Counted from the stretch's first letter, positions 23,649 through 35,081 are shown. The stretch is 48,798 nt of DNA from Cochliopodium minus (GCA_024220525.1 JAMYWO010000088.1:60786-109583), one strand, 5' to 3'. Program-made: numbers and translations. Notes: generated from the sequence alone by a model not told the origin.

Positions 23649-23710
23649 CCGTTATAAAAATAATACAATTTTGTTAGTGATAATACATCCGTTATAAAAA
23701 TAATACAATT
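23649..23710 (+). repeat. Direct repeat, two copies, 40-bp period
   Basis: CCGTTATAAAAATAATACAA recurs at 23649 and 23689 (22 identical bases). A third TAATACAA lies just upstream near 23622. Another is at about 24345, beside the GC-rich island. It may be part of a mobile-element end or a regulatory repeat. Confidence 0.6.
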
Positions 23711-24289
23711 TCTTTGAATTGAGATTTTAGGAAATGAATTAGAAAAAGAGAATTCATTTTCAGTTATTTTAAAATAAAATTTCTCAAATACAAAGAATAA
23801 TGAGATAAATAATACTATTTAAATACAAATATAAAGATGCATCTTGAGATCGATTTTTTTTTGAAAGCGATATAATTAAAAATATAAAAAAAAATGGATT
23901 TCTCAATTTCTTACTTTGATTATTTTTAGAAAACTTCTATTCTCTAGAGATATTTGGATGATGGATACAAGAATATAAAGTAAAAGAATAATATCCATTC
24001 CATTTTATATACAATAAAATTATTTATATTTAACGATATATAAATTATATAAATTATAAATATAATTTATAATTATATGATTCATATTCGAATATTCACC
24101 TTCTTATATCAAACCAATTTTTTTTCATTAATTATTATTTTTTTTTAAAGGATCAAAAAATCAACCATTTTACTAATTTGTAAAAATACTCAAAAGCTAA
24201 TTTCTATTGCCTACCACCATACAAACTTTATTGAATTAAAAATAAATTTTTTTAAATCGTATTTTCTTCTTTTTATCTACAAACTGCAT

Positions 24290-24340
24290 CAAGCAACGGC
24301 CGATAGGCCAAAAAAGCCCGCCGCAGGCGAAAAAATTTTG
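24290..24340. other. GC-rich island with small stem-loops
   Basis: About 50 bp of sharply higher GC within very AT-rich DNA. It contains GGCCGATAGGCC, a perfect 4-bp stem with a GATA loop, and GCCCGCCGCAGGC, which can pair GCC with GGC. No tRNA or ORF is apparent. It could be the end of a mobile element, a small RNA, or recently acquired DNA. Confidence 0.45.
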
Positions 24341-24903
24341 AGATAATACAACTTATATAGATTTTGTATTTATATATTTTTTCGTGCCCTAAGTTCTTTC
24401 TTCTGAGAAACAAGAATAAATTCAAGTAATTAAAAGGAAGTGATTTAAATAGAGTAATCTTCACATCAATTTTGTTTTCTTTTGTTAGAGGGATTAAAAT
24501 CTTTTTCTCAAATCAAAATAAATAATTTATATTAAATATATTATTTACTAATTTTGATTTTTCAACGAAAATCTATTTTATTTAAAAATTAAAAAAAAAA
24601 AATATTAAAAAAAAGAACTTTTTAAAAATAAAAATAGGTTTTCACAATTGTTTACAGTTGATTTTTTAAACAAGTTTCTTTTTATTCAATTCGAAAACAA
24701 AACCTTTTTTAAATTTTTTTTTCCTTTAAGAATCTTTTTTAATTTCCTAAAAAAAAAAAATTAATAAATTTGATTTCATGTTGGATTTTTGTTGAATATT
24801 CATAATAATTATCCTTTGTGTTAAAATAAAAAAAAAAATTTAAAAATTTAAAAAAATAAAAAAAAAAACTTTTTTCAAAAAAGAGGTTTGTATAAAAAAA
24901 AAC

Positions 24904-26580
24904 ATGGAAAGAAAATGCTTGGTAATTAATTTCAAATTCCTCCTTTTTATATTTTTATTTATACCCTATTTTTGTGTATATTATTTTATTTATTTTTATT
25001 TTTCCTTTTTATATTATGAATAGGATCTCAACCTTTGCAGCAGAAATATAAATAATCAACACATAAATCAAATATTGGAAACAATCAGAAGGAATGATAA
25101 AATAAGAGGATTAGATTTGAGTTTGAACTCTATCAAAAATGAAGGGGCAATAGAATTGGCAAATGAATTAATCAACAATGATACAATCAGCAAATTAAAT
25201 CTTAGTGGAAATGTGATTGGAAAAGAGGGAATTAAAGAGATTTTCAGATCATTAGGCAAAAATAAAGGTGAAAAAAAAAAAAAATATTTATTTATATAAC
25301 CTTGGTTATTTTGCCTCTTATAAAAACAATATTCGTCAAATATACAACATAAATTTTTTATTGTACCTTTATCTGAAGAAGATATCTGGCTTGAAAAAAT
25401 AAAATTTGAAATTTATGATTTTTTTATAAAGTAAGAATATAAATTTTATATTTAATTAATTTATTTAATTTTGATTAAATAAATTTACATTTTCTTTAAA
25501 CCTAAAAAAGGAATTCGCTCATTGATAATGACAGTGTCTGAAATAACAGGAGAGATGATGGTGGATCTCTCCATCTCAATGAGAACAAACAGATACTTGA
25601 GTCACATCAATTTTTCAGGGAACATGTTAGGAATGCAAGGATTATTGGAGATCGAGAAGTTTTTGGGCAAGGAAAGCAAGATAAAGCATTTGAATCTTAA
25701 TTCCAACAGATTGGGAAAAAGCGGAGCAGCAATCATTTCTAGGATTCTTAAGGAAAATAAATCTTTAACTCAATTATTTTTGTCTGACAATGATTTTGGC
25801 GATGATGGTGTTCAAAGCTTATCCTTTGGTCTCAGTTATAACAATCATCTCGAGAGATTCGATCTGTATTACAACGATATCACTGACTGTGGAATTAAAT
25901 TTTTGTTTGATTCTCTGAAGAAGAACAGTTCTCTTAAATTCCTTAATCTTGCTAACAATAGCATAGAGAACAGTGCCCTTCTTGGTTCTTCTTTTTTCGA
26001 GATGTTGAAAGATAACCAAGCTTTGCAATCCCTCGATCTCACTTCCAACGACATCAAAAATAAAAAAAGCCTTGTGGAGATCTCCGATGCTCTCAGATTC
26101 AATTCCAGTCTCACTGATCTCAAACTCGAAATTTTGGAGGATGTCCATTATAATCCCAAGACTTGTAATAATAACAATGACATTAATAATAATGACAACA
26201 ATAATTCTCTTCTCACTCATTTGGACAAAGAATCATTTTCAAATTTAGATTCTTTACGCCAAAAATCCAATTTTCTCCTCAAATCTAATTTTCCTTGGTC
26301 TCCCGACACTCACAAATCTTTCGATTGTGCTATTTTCAACGAGAGCGTCATCACTCTTCTTTTAATTTTGAAGCGTTTTGTCACTCTCAAGCACATCAAG
26401 GTTCCAAAGTTTGTCATTTTCGAGATCATCAAAAGAATTGACAGAAAGTCTTACTTGGATATTTTGTTTCCCAATCCAATTTTTCAACAAAAAAAGAGAA
26501 AGTTTTCAATTGACGAGAATGATTATGTACAAAACAAAAAAATTTTATTAACTCCGAAAAATAAATCAATTTATGTGTAA
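24904..26580 (+). CDS. Leucine-rich repeat (RNI-like) protein with C-terminal PK[FY] box
   Basis: Exons 24904-24921 (18 nt), 25024-25267 and 25511-26580 sum to 1332 nt and encode 443 aa. About ten ribonuclease-inhibitor-type LRRs follow the pattern LxxLxLxxNxIxxxG (IRGLDLSLNSIKNEGAIEL; KHLNLNSNRLGKSGAAII; LKFLNLANNSIENSALL). A short Asn-rich spacer comes next, then a box starting FPWSPDTHKSFDCAIF, continuing SVITLLLILKRFV and ending KVPKFVIFEIIKRI. That box recurs in the neighbouring genes. A basic 40-residue tail follows. No NACHT, TIR, kinase or membrane segment is present, so this is a stand-alone recognition protein. RanGAP is unlikely, because its acidic tail is absent. Confidence 0.85.
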
Positions 26581-26941
26581 TTTTAAAATGGTGTGGTTTT
26601 TGTTTTCATTTTCTTCTTTTTTTGAGGATCATTTTTTTTGTTTTCAAAATTAATCATTTCCTTTTCATTTTTGTTTTTTATTAATTAATTATTTAATTTA
26701 TTTTAATTTTCCTTTAAGAATTCTTTTTAAAATTTAAATAAACTTCAAGGAATATTGAAAGAAAATATGAGATTTTTTAAAAATTTTTTTTTTGTTGTTC
26801 TCTTCTCCTTTTTATTTCTTTGAAATTCCTCCTTCAAACTAAAAAATACGAAATATGATTTAAATTTATAATTTATAATTTTTTAAATATTTAATAATAA
26901 ATATAATAACAAAAAAAGAGATTCGTAATAATAATATTCGC
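26581..26941. other. Convergent 3' intergenic region
   Basis: 361 bp of AT-rich DNA between the convergent ends of the LRR and RCC1 genes. No ORF or RNA is seen. It should contain both polyadenylation sites. Confidence 0.4.
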
Positions 26942-29030
26942 TTAGAAAACGAACTTTATAATCTCAAACAAAACGAATTTGGGAATCTTAATGCTAGTTT
27001 TTTTTTGGATCACTTTGAGAGAAAGGAAAAATGTGAAAATACCACACTTGAAAGGAGGTTGAAAAAGTTTGTGATTTTCAGGAGACCATTCCACCATCTT
27101 TTCACCAGAGTTTATCACAGAAATATCTCTCTCCTTCATCTTAAGAAGAGTAGGTTTGAGAATCTTTTTTTGATTCTTGAATCCCAATTCTTTGGAGGAA
27201 GATAATTAAATTAAAAAATATTGAAGGATGATTATAAAAAAAAAAAAAAATTTTACCTCCAAAGTAATTATTCCCCTTCAAAAAAAAAAAAAAATAATTT
27301 TGTTTTATTTTTACAAAAAAATAATTAAAAAAAAAAATTTTTTTTTCACCATAACAAATATTCCTCCGCTCTTTTTTAAGATAATGGTGCTGTGGCACCC
27401 ACATACGACATAAACAACGTCCAGATTTTTGGTGAGGAGTTTTGGGGTGAATTGATCTTGGGTGTCGCCAAAACCAAGTTGACCATATTTGTTGAACCCG
27501 AACATGAAAAGTTCTCCTCCGTGTTTTAAAATTGCACTTCGGTTGAAAAAATAAAAAAAATAAAAATAAAAAATAAAATACTTTAAAAAAAAAATATGTT
27601 GAAAAAAAATAAAAATATTGTAAAATTTTTTAAAAAGAAAAATTTTTAAAAAAAAAAATTGTAAATGATAATTTTTTTTATAATTTTTTTACGTGTGATG
27701 CATCCCACAACCTACTGTTTTGATTTGAGGATCTTTCATGAGTAGATGGAGTTGGTTTTTGTTTCCCTTGTGACTCAGACCCAGCTCTCCGTAGTTGTTG
27801 CTTCCACAAACGAAAAGTTCCCCATTGTTTTTTAAAATCATAGTGTGATTACCGCCACAAACGATGGTCGATATATTTTCGTCTTTTGAAAATAAAAAAA
27901 AAAATTTATTTAAATTTTTCATTTATTTTTTATTTAAATTATTTATTTTATTTTGTTTTTATTTTTATTTTTATTTTTATTTTTGATTTATTTTGTTTTG
28001 TTTTATTTTATTCTTTTATTTTTCAGATTTTTTTCTTTACCTTTCATCATTAAAGTGGGTTTATACATATTGGAATAGTCCCCAGTTCCAAGTTGACCTT
28101 TTAAATATTTATTTAATTTTATTAATGTTCTTTATTTTTGATTTTTTATTATTTTTTTATTTTTCTTTTAAATTTTTTTTGTAAAAATTTATTTTTTACC
28201 ACTTGCATTTTCCCCAAAGACAAATACTTCGCCATCTTGTTTGAGAATGAACGTGTGTTGAAAACCACAACATACTTCTTTGATGGTAGGATCATTCATA
28301 AGTAGCACTGGTTCTGGCTGAGTTCCTATCTCAGCTCCCAATCCAATTTGTCCTAATAAAAAAAATTAAAATTAAAAAAAATTAAAAATCAAAAATTAAT
28401 ACAAAACGAAATTATAAAAATTTGATACCTCTTTTGTTTGAACCAAATACAAATAAATCTCCATTTTCTTTTTTATTTTTGTTTATTTTAAATTTTTGTT
28501 TTTGTTTCTGTTTTTAATTTTTTTTTATAAATACCTTTGAGTATCACCGAATGAAATGCTCCACATCCTATTTTCTTGATGGTGTTATCTTTCATTATGA
28601 TGGTAGGTTTAGTAATATCCACTCCTTCCGATCCTTTATTTTATTAAAATTGTTATTTCAATTTAAATTATGAATAAAATTATAAATATAATTATAAATT
28701 ATAAATAAATTTAATTTTATATTTTTTTTTACCCAATTGTCCAAATTGATTCGATCCTATCCCAAGAAGCTCTCCCGAATTCTTGTACAAAAATGTATGA
28801 TGCTGTCCACATCTTATCATCTTTATGTTTTTATCATCCATCAATAACTGTGGCTCATTTCGATTGTCATAATCTCCTATTCCTTTATTTTTTGTTAGTG
28901 CATATTAGCCTAATATGTTCAAATTTTTAAAAATTATTTTTTTTATTTATTTATTGGTGCCTAATTGTCCATGAGAATTTGCTCCCATCGAAAATAATTG
29001 TCCATTTTCTATGGAGAAAGAAATATGCAT
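26942..29030 (-). CDS. RCC1-repeat protein with C-terminal PK[FY] box, 10 exons
   Basis: Exons: 29030-28961, 28882-28733, 28633-28535, 28467-28429, 28352-28200, 28097-28041, 27882-27693, 27536-27350, 27275-27257 (19 nt), 27189-26942. They sum to 1212 nt and encode 403 aa. A near-complete RCC1 propeller is visible: ENGQLFSMGANSHGQLGIGD, NSGELLGIGSNQFGQLG, ENGDLFVFGSNKRGQIG, QDGEVFVFGENASGQLGTGD, NNGELFVCGSNNYGELG, HGGELFMFGFNKYGQLGFGD. The C-terminus MVEWSPENHKLFQPPF ... IKIPKFVLFEIIKFVF is the shared box. Intron 1 must use a GC donor (TTAG|GCACC); no GT occurs in the interval. Probably an adaptor that uses the propeller to bind partners. No GEF function is implied. Confidence 0.85.
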
Positions 29031-29334
29031 CAAATCAAGGATATAAAAAGCAATATAAATTTTTTTTTTTTTACTGAAATATATCAGGGTATGATATTGC
29101 AAGGAATTGTTTGTATAGCAATACATTCTTTCAAAAAATGATAATCTATTTAATTTTTTTGTTTTTTTTTTTTTTGGCGCTTATTTTTTTTATTCTTTTA
29201 ATATTTTATATTTTTAATTATATGAATTTCTTTGAATTTTAATTCCTAGTATCTGATTAAATCAAGAAATTTGTTATTTGGGGGAACGAAAAATTTTTTT
29301 TTGTTTCCTCATAAAAATTTTTTTAAAGTTTAAT
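29031..29334. other. AT-rich intergenic region
   Basis: 304 bp between the start of the RCC1 gene and the end of the next minus-strand gene. I see no coding or RNA feature. It must contain the RCC1 gene promoter. Confidence 0.4.
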
Positions 29335-30126
29335 TTAAATATTACATGAAACGAAATTTAAAATGATATAAAATACAAACTTTGGTATTTTTTTGATAAA
29401 AATATTGTGTTTGTGGATCATAACCAACAAAAAGATAAGATTTTGAAAGTTTGGTTTGAAGAGATGATGGTCATCAACACTCCAATTACCACGCAATCTA
29501 AGAGTGACACCCTCATCAACAGCTTTCAACATTTCGCTTCTGTAATTGTTGGGTGCTTTAGTCAAAATAAAATCCATGTTTGACAATCCATTGTTATCTT
29601 TTTGATTAATATCCGCTCCGTTTCTACAATGGAAGGTTTAAATAATTAATCAACAGAATAAAGTTTTTAAATGTTCTTAGAAAATAATTTTTTGAATCCT
29701 ATTTAGGATATTATTTAATATTCTTCTTTATTACCTGACCAATAATTTTATTAATTCTATGAATCCCCAATATGTTGCTCTGCTTAATGCAGTTTCTCCA
29801 TTTACAGATATCATATTCACATTCGCTTTGTATTCTATCAAATGTTTCACGATAGATATGTTGTTATTTCCAGAGGCCACATATAATAATGTTTTCTCTG
29901 GTTTCTATGAGTTATATTTTGAATAATGATGTGAATATATTTGTGGTTAAATAAATTTATTCAATAATTAAATATCCGTTCAAATATAAAATTGTTTTTT
30001 TTCAATTTATCTTACATTAAATTTGATGTTTGGATCAGCATTCTGCTTTAATAAAGCCAAAACTGTTTTTTCCTCATTTTTATTCACTGCTATCTTTAAT
30101 TTATTGTTTTTTTCATTATTCTCCAT
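29335..30126 (-). CDS. Short ankyrin-repeat protein with C-terminal PK[FY] box, 3 exons
   Basis: Exons 30126-30016, 29904-29735 and 29623-29335 sum to 570 nt and encode 189 aa. About three ankyrin repeats are present (TVLALLKQNADPNIKF; LLYVASGNNNISIVKHLIE; NGETALSRATYWGFIELIKL, ending NGADINQKDNNGLSNMDF). A spacer leads to GNWSVDDHHLFKPNF and then KKIPKFVFYIILNFV, the box shared with its neighbours. It is the smallest member of the set and shows the minimal architecture: recognition repeats plus box. No membrane segment or catalytic motif is present. Confidence 0.85.
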
Positions 30127-30368
30127 AGAATAGAAAATAGAAATCTGTGTTCACTTTATCTATTTGATTGATTTTCCCTTGTTCTGTTTATTGCTTCAAT
30201 TTTTTTTTTTTTTTTATTTTAAAAATTTTAAGTGAAAATAAATATTGAAAAAAAAACTTTGCCAAAATATCATCAATTGATGATTGATTTTGTATACTTC
30301 TGATTTTTGATTCTCTTTGATTTTCATTATCTAATTTTCAAATTAAAACTTTAAAGAATAAAAATAAA

Positions 30369-33122
30369 ATGGAAAAGGAGAGTGAAAAAAGTTTTTGTCA
30401 ATTGCATTATGCCAAAACAGTAGAAGAGATCAAGAATTATTTGAATGAAAAAATAGACGTGAATGATTCAGGATATTGCAAGAAAATAATTTATTAAAAA
30501 AAAAATATTAATAATACGTATTATTCATATAATAATGATTGATAGTGAAGTAATAATACAAGACTATAACCTATAACATTGGTATAATTAATTTGAATTC
30601 ATTATTTTCTAAAGAGATCTTCCTTTGAATTACAAATGTAATGAATTACATCTTGATGAAATGGGAGTCAAAGTTATTAAATTCCTGATTGAAAGCAAAT
30701 CAAAGATAAATAATGTAATTTTCCAAAGATTAAATTTTTTTATTTTCTTTTTTAAAAAACATTAAAAAATATGAAGAAATCCTTTAAAGACTACACCCCA
30801 CTACACAGTAAAATTAAAAAATAAAGAATTAGTGTTTTGTTTATCTTTTGTGAAATTTTAGATATATGTGAAATGAGTTTCGATATTCCTCCAGATTTAA
30901 TGTAAGATTTTACTAACTAGGTTTTATTCATCCATAATTTTAATTCAATCAATTTAATATACTTGTATTTTTCTTATCTTAATAGTTCTAACTTTTTCCT
31001 TGAATTTTATTTTTAAATTCTTTTTTTTAAAAATATTTTATTTGGGTTTTTTTTTAACAAAGAAAATTTTTTATTGAAAAAAATGCCTTAACAACGGTTT
31101 GTGAAGTATCAAATCAGAATCCAATAGATCTTCTTCTTAAAAACAAATTCTACATAGAAAAAAAGTACATGGAAGTTTTTGAAGCAATAAACTACCAATC
31201 CGAAAAAGTAGATCTAAATGTTGACACAGTAAAGCCTGTCTTAAACTCTTTCTGCATGTGTGAGAACCCTTCTTTAAATTTAGTTAAATTGGCTATAGAA
31301 AGAGGTGCGGAAATTAATGGATGTAGATTACAAAATTTTACTGCTCTACATGATTCTTGTAGTAATTTCTTTTATAATTTATTTTATTCACTTGGTCTAT
31401 TTTATTTTATTAATTTTTTTCAATTCAATCAATTTCTAACAATAATTTTACCATAAGGAAATCCGAACATCAGTCCTGAAATTCTCGAGTATTTGTTAAG
31501 TAATTTTTTAATTTAAATTTTAATTTAAAGTAAAAAAAAAAAAAATAGAAAACAAAGCAGATCCCAATCTAGAAGTGAATATTTTTTTTTTTAAAATTTT
31601 TTATTTTTATTTTTTTTTTAAATGAGAATAATTTAGGGATATGCAGCATTGGTTACGCTCTAAATAATCCTAAAAATAAAGATCACTTAATCACAGACTT
31701 GTTACTAAAGCATGGACTAACAAATTACAAGCAAGGCCTTATTTACCTTTGTTCGTAATTATCTTTATTTTTTATTTTTATTTTTTATTATTTTTTCATC
31801 AATTTTAATTTTATATTTGTTTTTAATTTGAAAATTATTTCTTTTTAAGATCATATTTTTTGAATTTCGATTATTTGAAATTTTTTGCCGAAAAATCTTT
31901 CGGAAAAGAAACTTTCTGCAACTGCGACTTTTTTCTCAACTTCTGTTCAAATAAATACATCAACGTAGAGATGATGCAATACCTCATCACCAAAACGAAT
32001 GATTTCGGCATCCCACTCGACAGTTTCTCCACTCTAGAAAAAAAATCCGCTTTGCATCTCCTGTGTTCCAACTCTCAACTTACCTTGCCTATTTTGAAGG
32101 AGTTTTGCTCCAATGTCAAAGTTGATTTTAATTATGTTTCTCAGTCAAAGTTGAGTGCTCTCGGTTATTGCAACTCGAACAGAAATATAACACGAGATGT
32201 AAAAAAAAAAAATTTTCATTTATTTTATTAATTAATTTGTGAATTATATTAATTTAATTATTTTATTTAATTTATATTAATTATTTTCAAAAAAAAAATT
32301 ATTTTTTGATTATTTATTTATTCATTTGTTTTTAGAGATTTATTTAAAAAAAAAGTTATTGACTTTAATTGTTTAAAAAGATAATAAAATATTTAGTTGA
32401 AAACAAAGGTAATCATTTTTTCATTCATTTTTAAATTTTACAATTTTCATTTTTTATTCCACCTAGCTAATCTTTCAAACCAAGAATCAGATTGCTTAAA
32501 TGTTTTCCATTTATTTTGCCAAAACGATTACATTGGCGTAAAATAAAAAAATGAAAAAATCTTTTTTTCTTTATTTAATTATAATTTTTTTAAAAAGGAA
32601 GAAATATTTCAGTATCTTGTTGACAAAGCAGATATAAATACATTGGATCCAATGAAAAGATCGTAAAAAAAAAATTTATTTTCTTTACTTTGATGTGAAA
32701 TCAACAAAAATATTTTTTTTTCAATAAGATCTCTTGAACTTGTTTCGATGAATCCAAACTTGAAAAACAGATACAATTTCTTTTTAATTCTCCTTTTGAA
32801 TGGATTCAACTTGAAATCAATAAAAGTAAAAAAAAAAAACTTTATTTTTTTTTCTTTTGTAACCAAATTATAGAAAATAAATAAATTTGGGAACACTCTG
32901 AAGAAATTTCACAAGAAAGAACATGATTTGTTTGTAGAATTTAAGAAGAAAGGGACCATTTGGAGAAAAGATTTCTTTTCTTTTCTTTGCGAAACTTTTA
33001 AAGATAAAATCAAGACGTTCATTTCTTGTCATCACATTTATTCTTCTAAAAACAAGGTTTTCAAGATACCCAAGTATATCATTGAACTAATCATCCAATA
33101 CTTCTTTATTCAAAACTATTAA
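30369..33122 (+). CDS. Ankyrin-repeat protein with C-terminal PK[FY] box, 14 exons
   Basis: Fourteen short exons (30369-30477, 30617-30714, 30777-30807, 30862-30901, 31063-31361, 31458-31499, 31549-31574, 31627-31754, 31850-32198, 32381-32408, 32467-32537, 32598-32662, 32729-32825, 32874-33122) sum to 1632 nt and encode 543 aa. Degenerate ankyrin repeats run through it (KDYTPLHNICEM; ERGAEINGCRLQNFTALHD; KKSALHLLCSNSQLTLPIL; LVDKADINTLDPMKRS). The end reads IWRKDFFSFLCETFKDKI ... FKIPKYIIELIIQYFF, a diverged copy of the shared box. Intron 1 needs a GC donor (TATT|GCAAGA). The first ATG and the early exons are less certain than the rest. Confidence 0.75.
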
Positions 33123-33614
33123 AATGTAATTTTTTAAATAAAAAAAAACAAAATACATGTTTGAATCTTTAATACAAGTTTATCTTGGAACAATTCACAT
33201 TAGTTAATTCTTCTTTTTTACGCAAACAACTAATGATTTTAAAAATAACTTATTTCGTTTTTGAATTATTGAACAAAAACAATAAAAAAACAGAATGAAA
33301 AATTAAAAGAATAAGATAATATGAAAAGAAGAATTAAAGAATTTTTACCCCTGAATAATGATGAAATGATTCAGAGCTAGAGAAAACATTCTACAAAGTT
33401 TCAAGTAATTTGTAATGCCTAAGAATTATAAACCTTTATATTCTATTAATGAAAACTTTTAACTATTTTTCAAGAGTCATGACACTCATTCTCTAAAACT
33501 GGAAAGAAGAATGGAATGGGATTAGTTTATTTTGAGATTGAAAAATATCAACAAAATCCTTTTTGAGAAATATCTGAGGCAGATACATCAAATAATAAAA
33601 TCATTTCTTTCAAA
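33123..33614. other. AT-rich intergenic region
   Basis: 492 bp between two plus-strand genes. I find no ORF, repeat or RNA gene. It should hold the ankyrin gene polyadenylation signal and the next promoter. Confidence 0.4.
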
Positions 33615-34922
33615 ATGACATTTTTAAATAATTTTAACAAAATATTTCAAATTCTTGACAAAATGAAAATAAAAAAAAATATGAAGAATAATTCTTTTGA
33701 ATATAAATTTGAATTACAAGATAATGAACAATTTTTTCAAGGTCATTCTTGTTATTCATGCAAGAAATTAATGATGGAGGTATTTAGCTGCGAAAATGGG
33801 TGTATAAAAGGATGTGGAGGATGTTTATCAGAAAATGAAAGATGTGAAGGATGTGATTCAAAGATTTTAAGAAATGAAAAACTCACAAATGTGATTAATG
33901 AAAGATATAAAGTAAAATGCGTTTATTGCGAAAAGAAAATGAAATTAGGAGAATATAAATCTCATTTTGAGAATGATTGTCAAGTTAATTGTCCTCAAAA
34001 TTGCTCAACAAAACTCAAAATGGATGAAATAAAAGGACATATACAAAATGAATGCACGAATACACTCATCAAATGCTTTGGATCAGAATTTGGATGTGAT
34101 TTATTTGAAACTAGAGGAGTAATTTTATTGCATCAACAAAGTTGTAGAGATTCTATCAATTACAAAAAACATGTTGAGGAGATTAATCTTTTGAAAATAA
34201 AATTGGAAGAAAAAGAAAATAAAGTGAAAGATCTCCAATTAAAACTTTTCAATATGAGCGATATATTTGAAATGGAATCTTTGGAGAAATCGAATGAAAC
34301 AAGCGAATCAGAAATCAAAAAATTGAGCGAGGTGCTGAACATAGTTCAAAAAGAAATCGAGATAAATAATGATAAAAATGAAAGACAAATAGAACAATAT
34401 GAGCAACTAATTGAATCCATGGTGGAAGAATTTAGCATAGAAAAAATGAAGAAGAACAAAGAAAAGGTGCTTGTTGAACTAGAGTATGAATATGTTATGA
34501 AAAAACTTTTGGAAAAATCTAAAAATCTTCAGTTTGCCAACAATGAAATAGAAATTAAAAATAAAGAACTCGAAACGCAGCTCTCCAATCTAAAAAAAGA
34601 AAATCTTTTTTTGATTCAAGTAGTTTCGAAAGAACATTCCCAGAAGAACTCTTTTAACAACAAAACTCCCAGGAAACCTCAACAAAATATATTTAGCTTG
34701 AAAATCACCAATCTCCCCTTTGAACTTGATAACACTGATTTAAAGGATGTTTTTAGTGAATTTAATCCCAAACTTGCAAAAGTCGAAACAAATAAAAATG
34801 GGAGAAGTAAGGGTATTGGTTACGTCTATTTTCATAATAACAAAGATCGAATGAATGCTCATAGAGCGCTTGATCAGAGTGAGATAAACGATAGACTTGT
34901 AACTATTTCAATCCCTAATTAA
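33615..34922 (+). CDS. RING-like/TRAF-type zinc finger, coiled coil and RRM protein, single exon
   Basis: 435 aa with no intron, in an intron-dense neighbourhood. Residues about 40-80 form a degenerate RING (CYSCKKLMMEVFSC, then CIKGCGGC and CEGCDSKIL). Residues 90-180 form TRAF-type zinc fingers (VKCVYCEKKMKLGEYKSHF; CPQNCSTKLKMDEIKGHI; CFGSEFGCDLF). Residues 185-340 are a long heptad-rich coiled coil. The C-terminal 75 residues are an RRM (FSLKITNLPFELDNTDLKDV, and the RNP1-like KGIGYVYF). In TRAF proteins the zinc fingers and coiled coil lead to a MATH (TRAF-C) domain; here an RRM takes that place. It may be an RNA-linked E3 ligase or scaffold. RING function is uncertain because the Cys/His spacing is loose. 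An ATG at 33684 is an alternative start. Confidence 0.8.
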   Translation: MTFLNNFNKIFQILDKMKIKKNMKNNSFEYKFELQDNEQFFQGHSCYSCKKLMMEVFSCENGCIKGCGGCLSENERCEGCDSKILRNEKLTNVINERYKVKCVYCEKKMKLGEYKSHFENDCQVNCPQNCSTKLKMDEIKGHIQNECTNTLIKCFGSEFGCDLFETRGVILLHQQSCRDSINYKKHVEEINLLKIKLEEKENKVKDLQLKLFNMSDIFEMESLEKSNETSESEIKKLSEVLNIVQKEIEINNDKNERQIEQYEQLIESMVEEFSIEKMKKNKEKVLVELEYEYVMKKLLEKSKNLQFANNEIEIKNKELETQLSNLKKENLFLIQVVSKEHSQKNSFNNKTPRKPQQNIFSLKITNLPFELDNTDLKDVFSEFNPKLAKVETNKNGRSKGIGYVYFHNNKDRMNAHRALDQSEINDRLVTISIPN

Positions 34923-34990
34923 ACCACAAATTTAAAAAAAAATGAAATATTAATTAAAAAGCAAAACGAAATTTGAAAATCCTTTTAATT

Positions 34991-35071
34991 TTAATCATCT
35001 CTTGGAATTCTGTTATTATAAAATGGACCCACTTCAATAGGAGTGTTTTTTTTCATATTAGGGCTTGGTCT
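34991..35071 (-). CDS. C-terminal fragment of an unidentified minus-strand gene
   Basis: Reading the minus strand from the N at 35072 gives an open frame RPSPNMKKNTPIEVGPFYNN, then RIPRDD and a stop at 34993-34991. The composition looks like a real protein C-terminus. It ends abruptly at the ambiguous base, beyond which a plus-strand gene is also cut. I do not recognise the family. Confidence 0.35.
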   Translation of the reverse strand, partial: RPSPNMKKNTPIEVGPFYNNRIPRDD

Positions 35072-35081
35072 NGTTTTTTAG

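Larger units (their letters stand above)
23336..24903. other. 1.57-kb AT-rich intergenic region
   Basis: I find no convincing gene in this region. It holds a 40-bp-period direct repeat near 23.65 kb and a short GC-rich island near 24.3 kb, listed separately. Long A and T runs fill the rest. Confidence 0.5.

Noticed and set aside
24273-24464. 63-aa ORF across the GC-rich island
   Set aside because: The frame is open only by chance; no start context, no splice partners, and the composition changes abruptly at the island.
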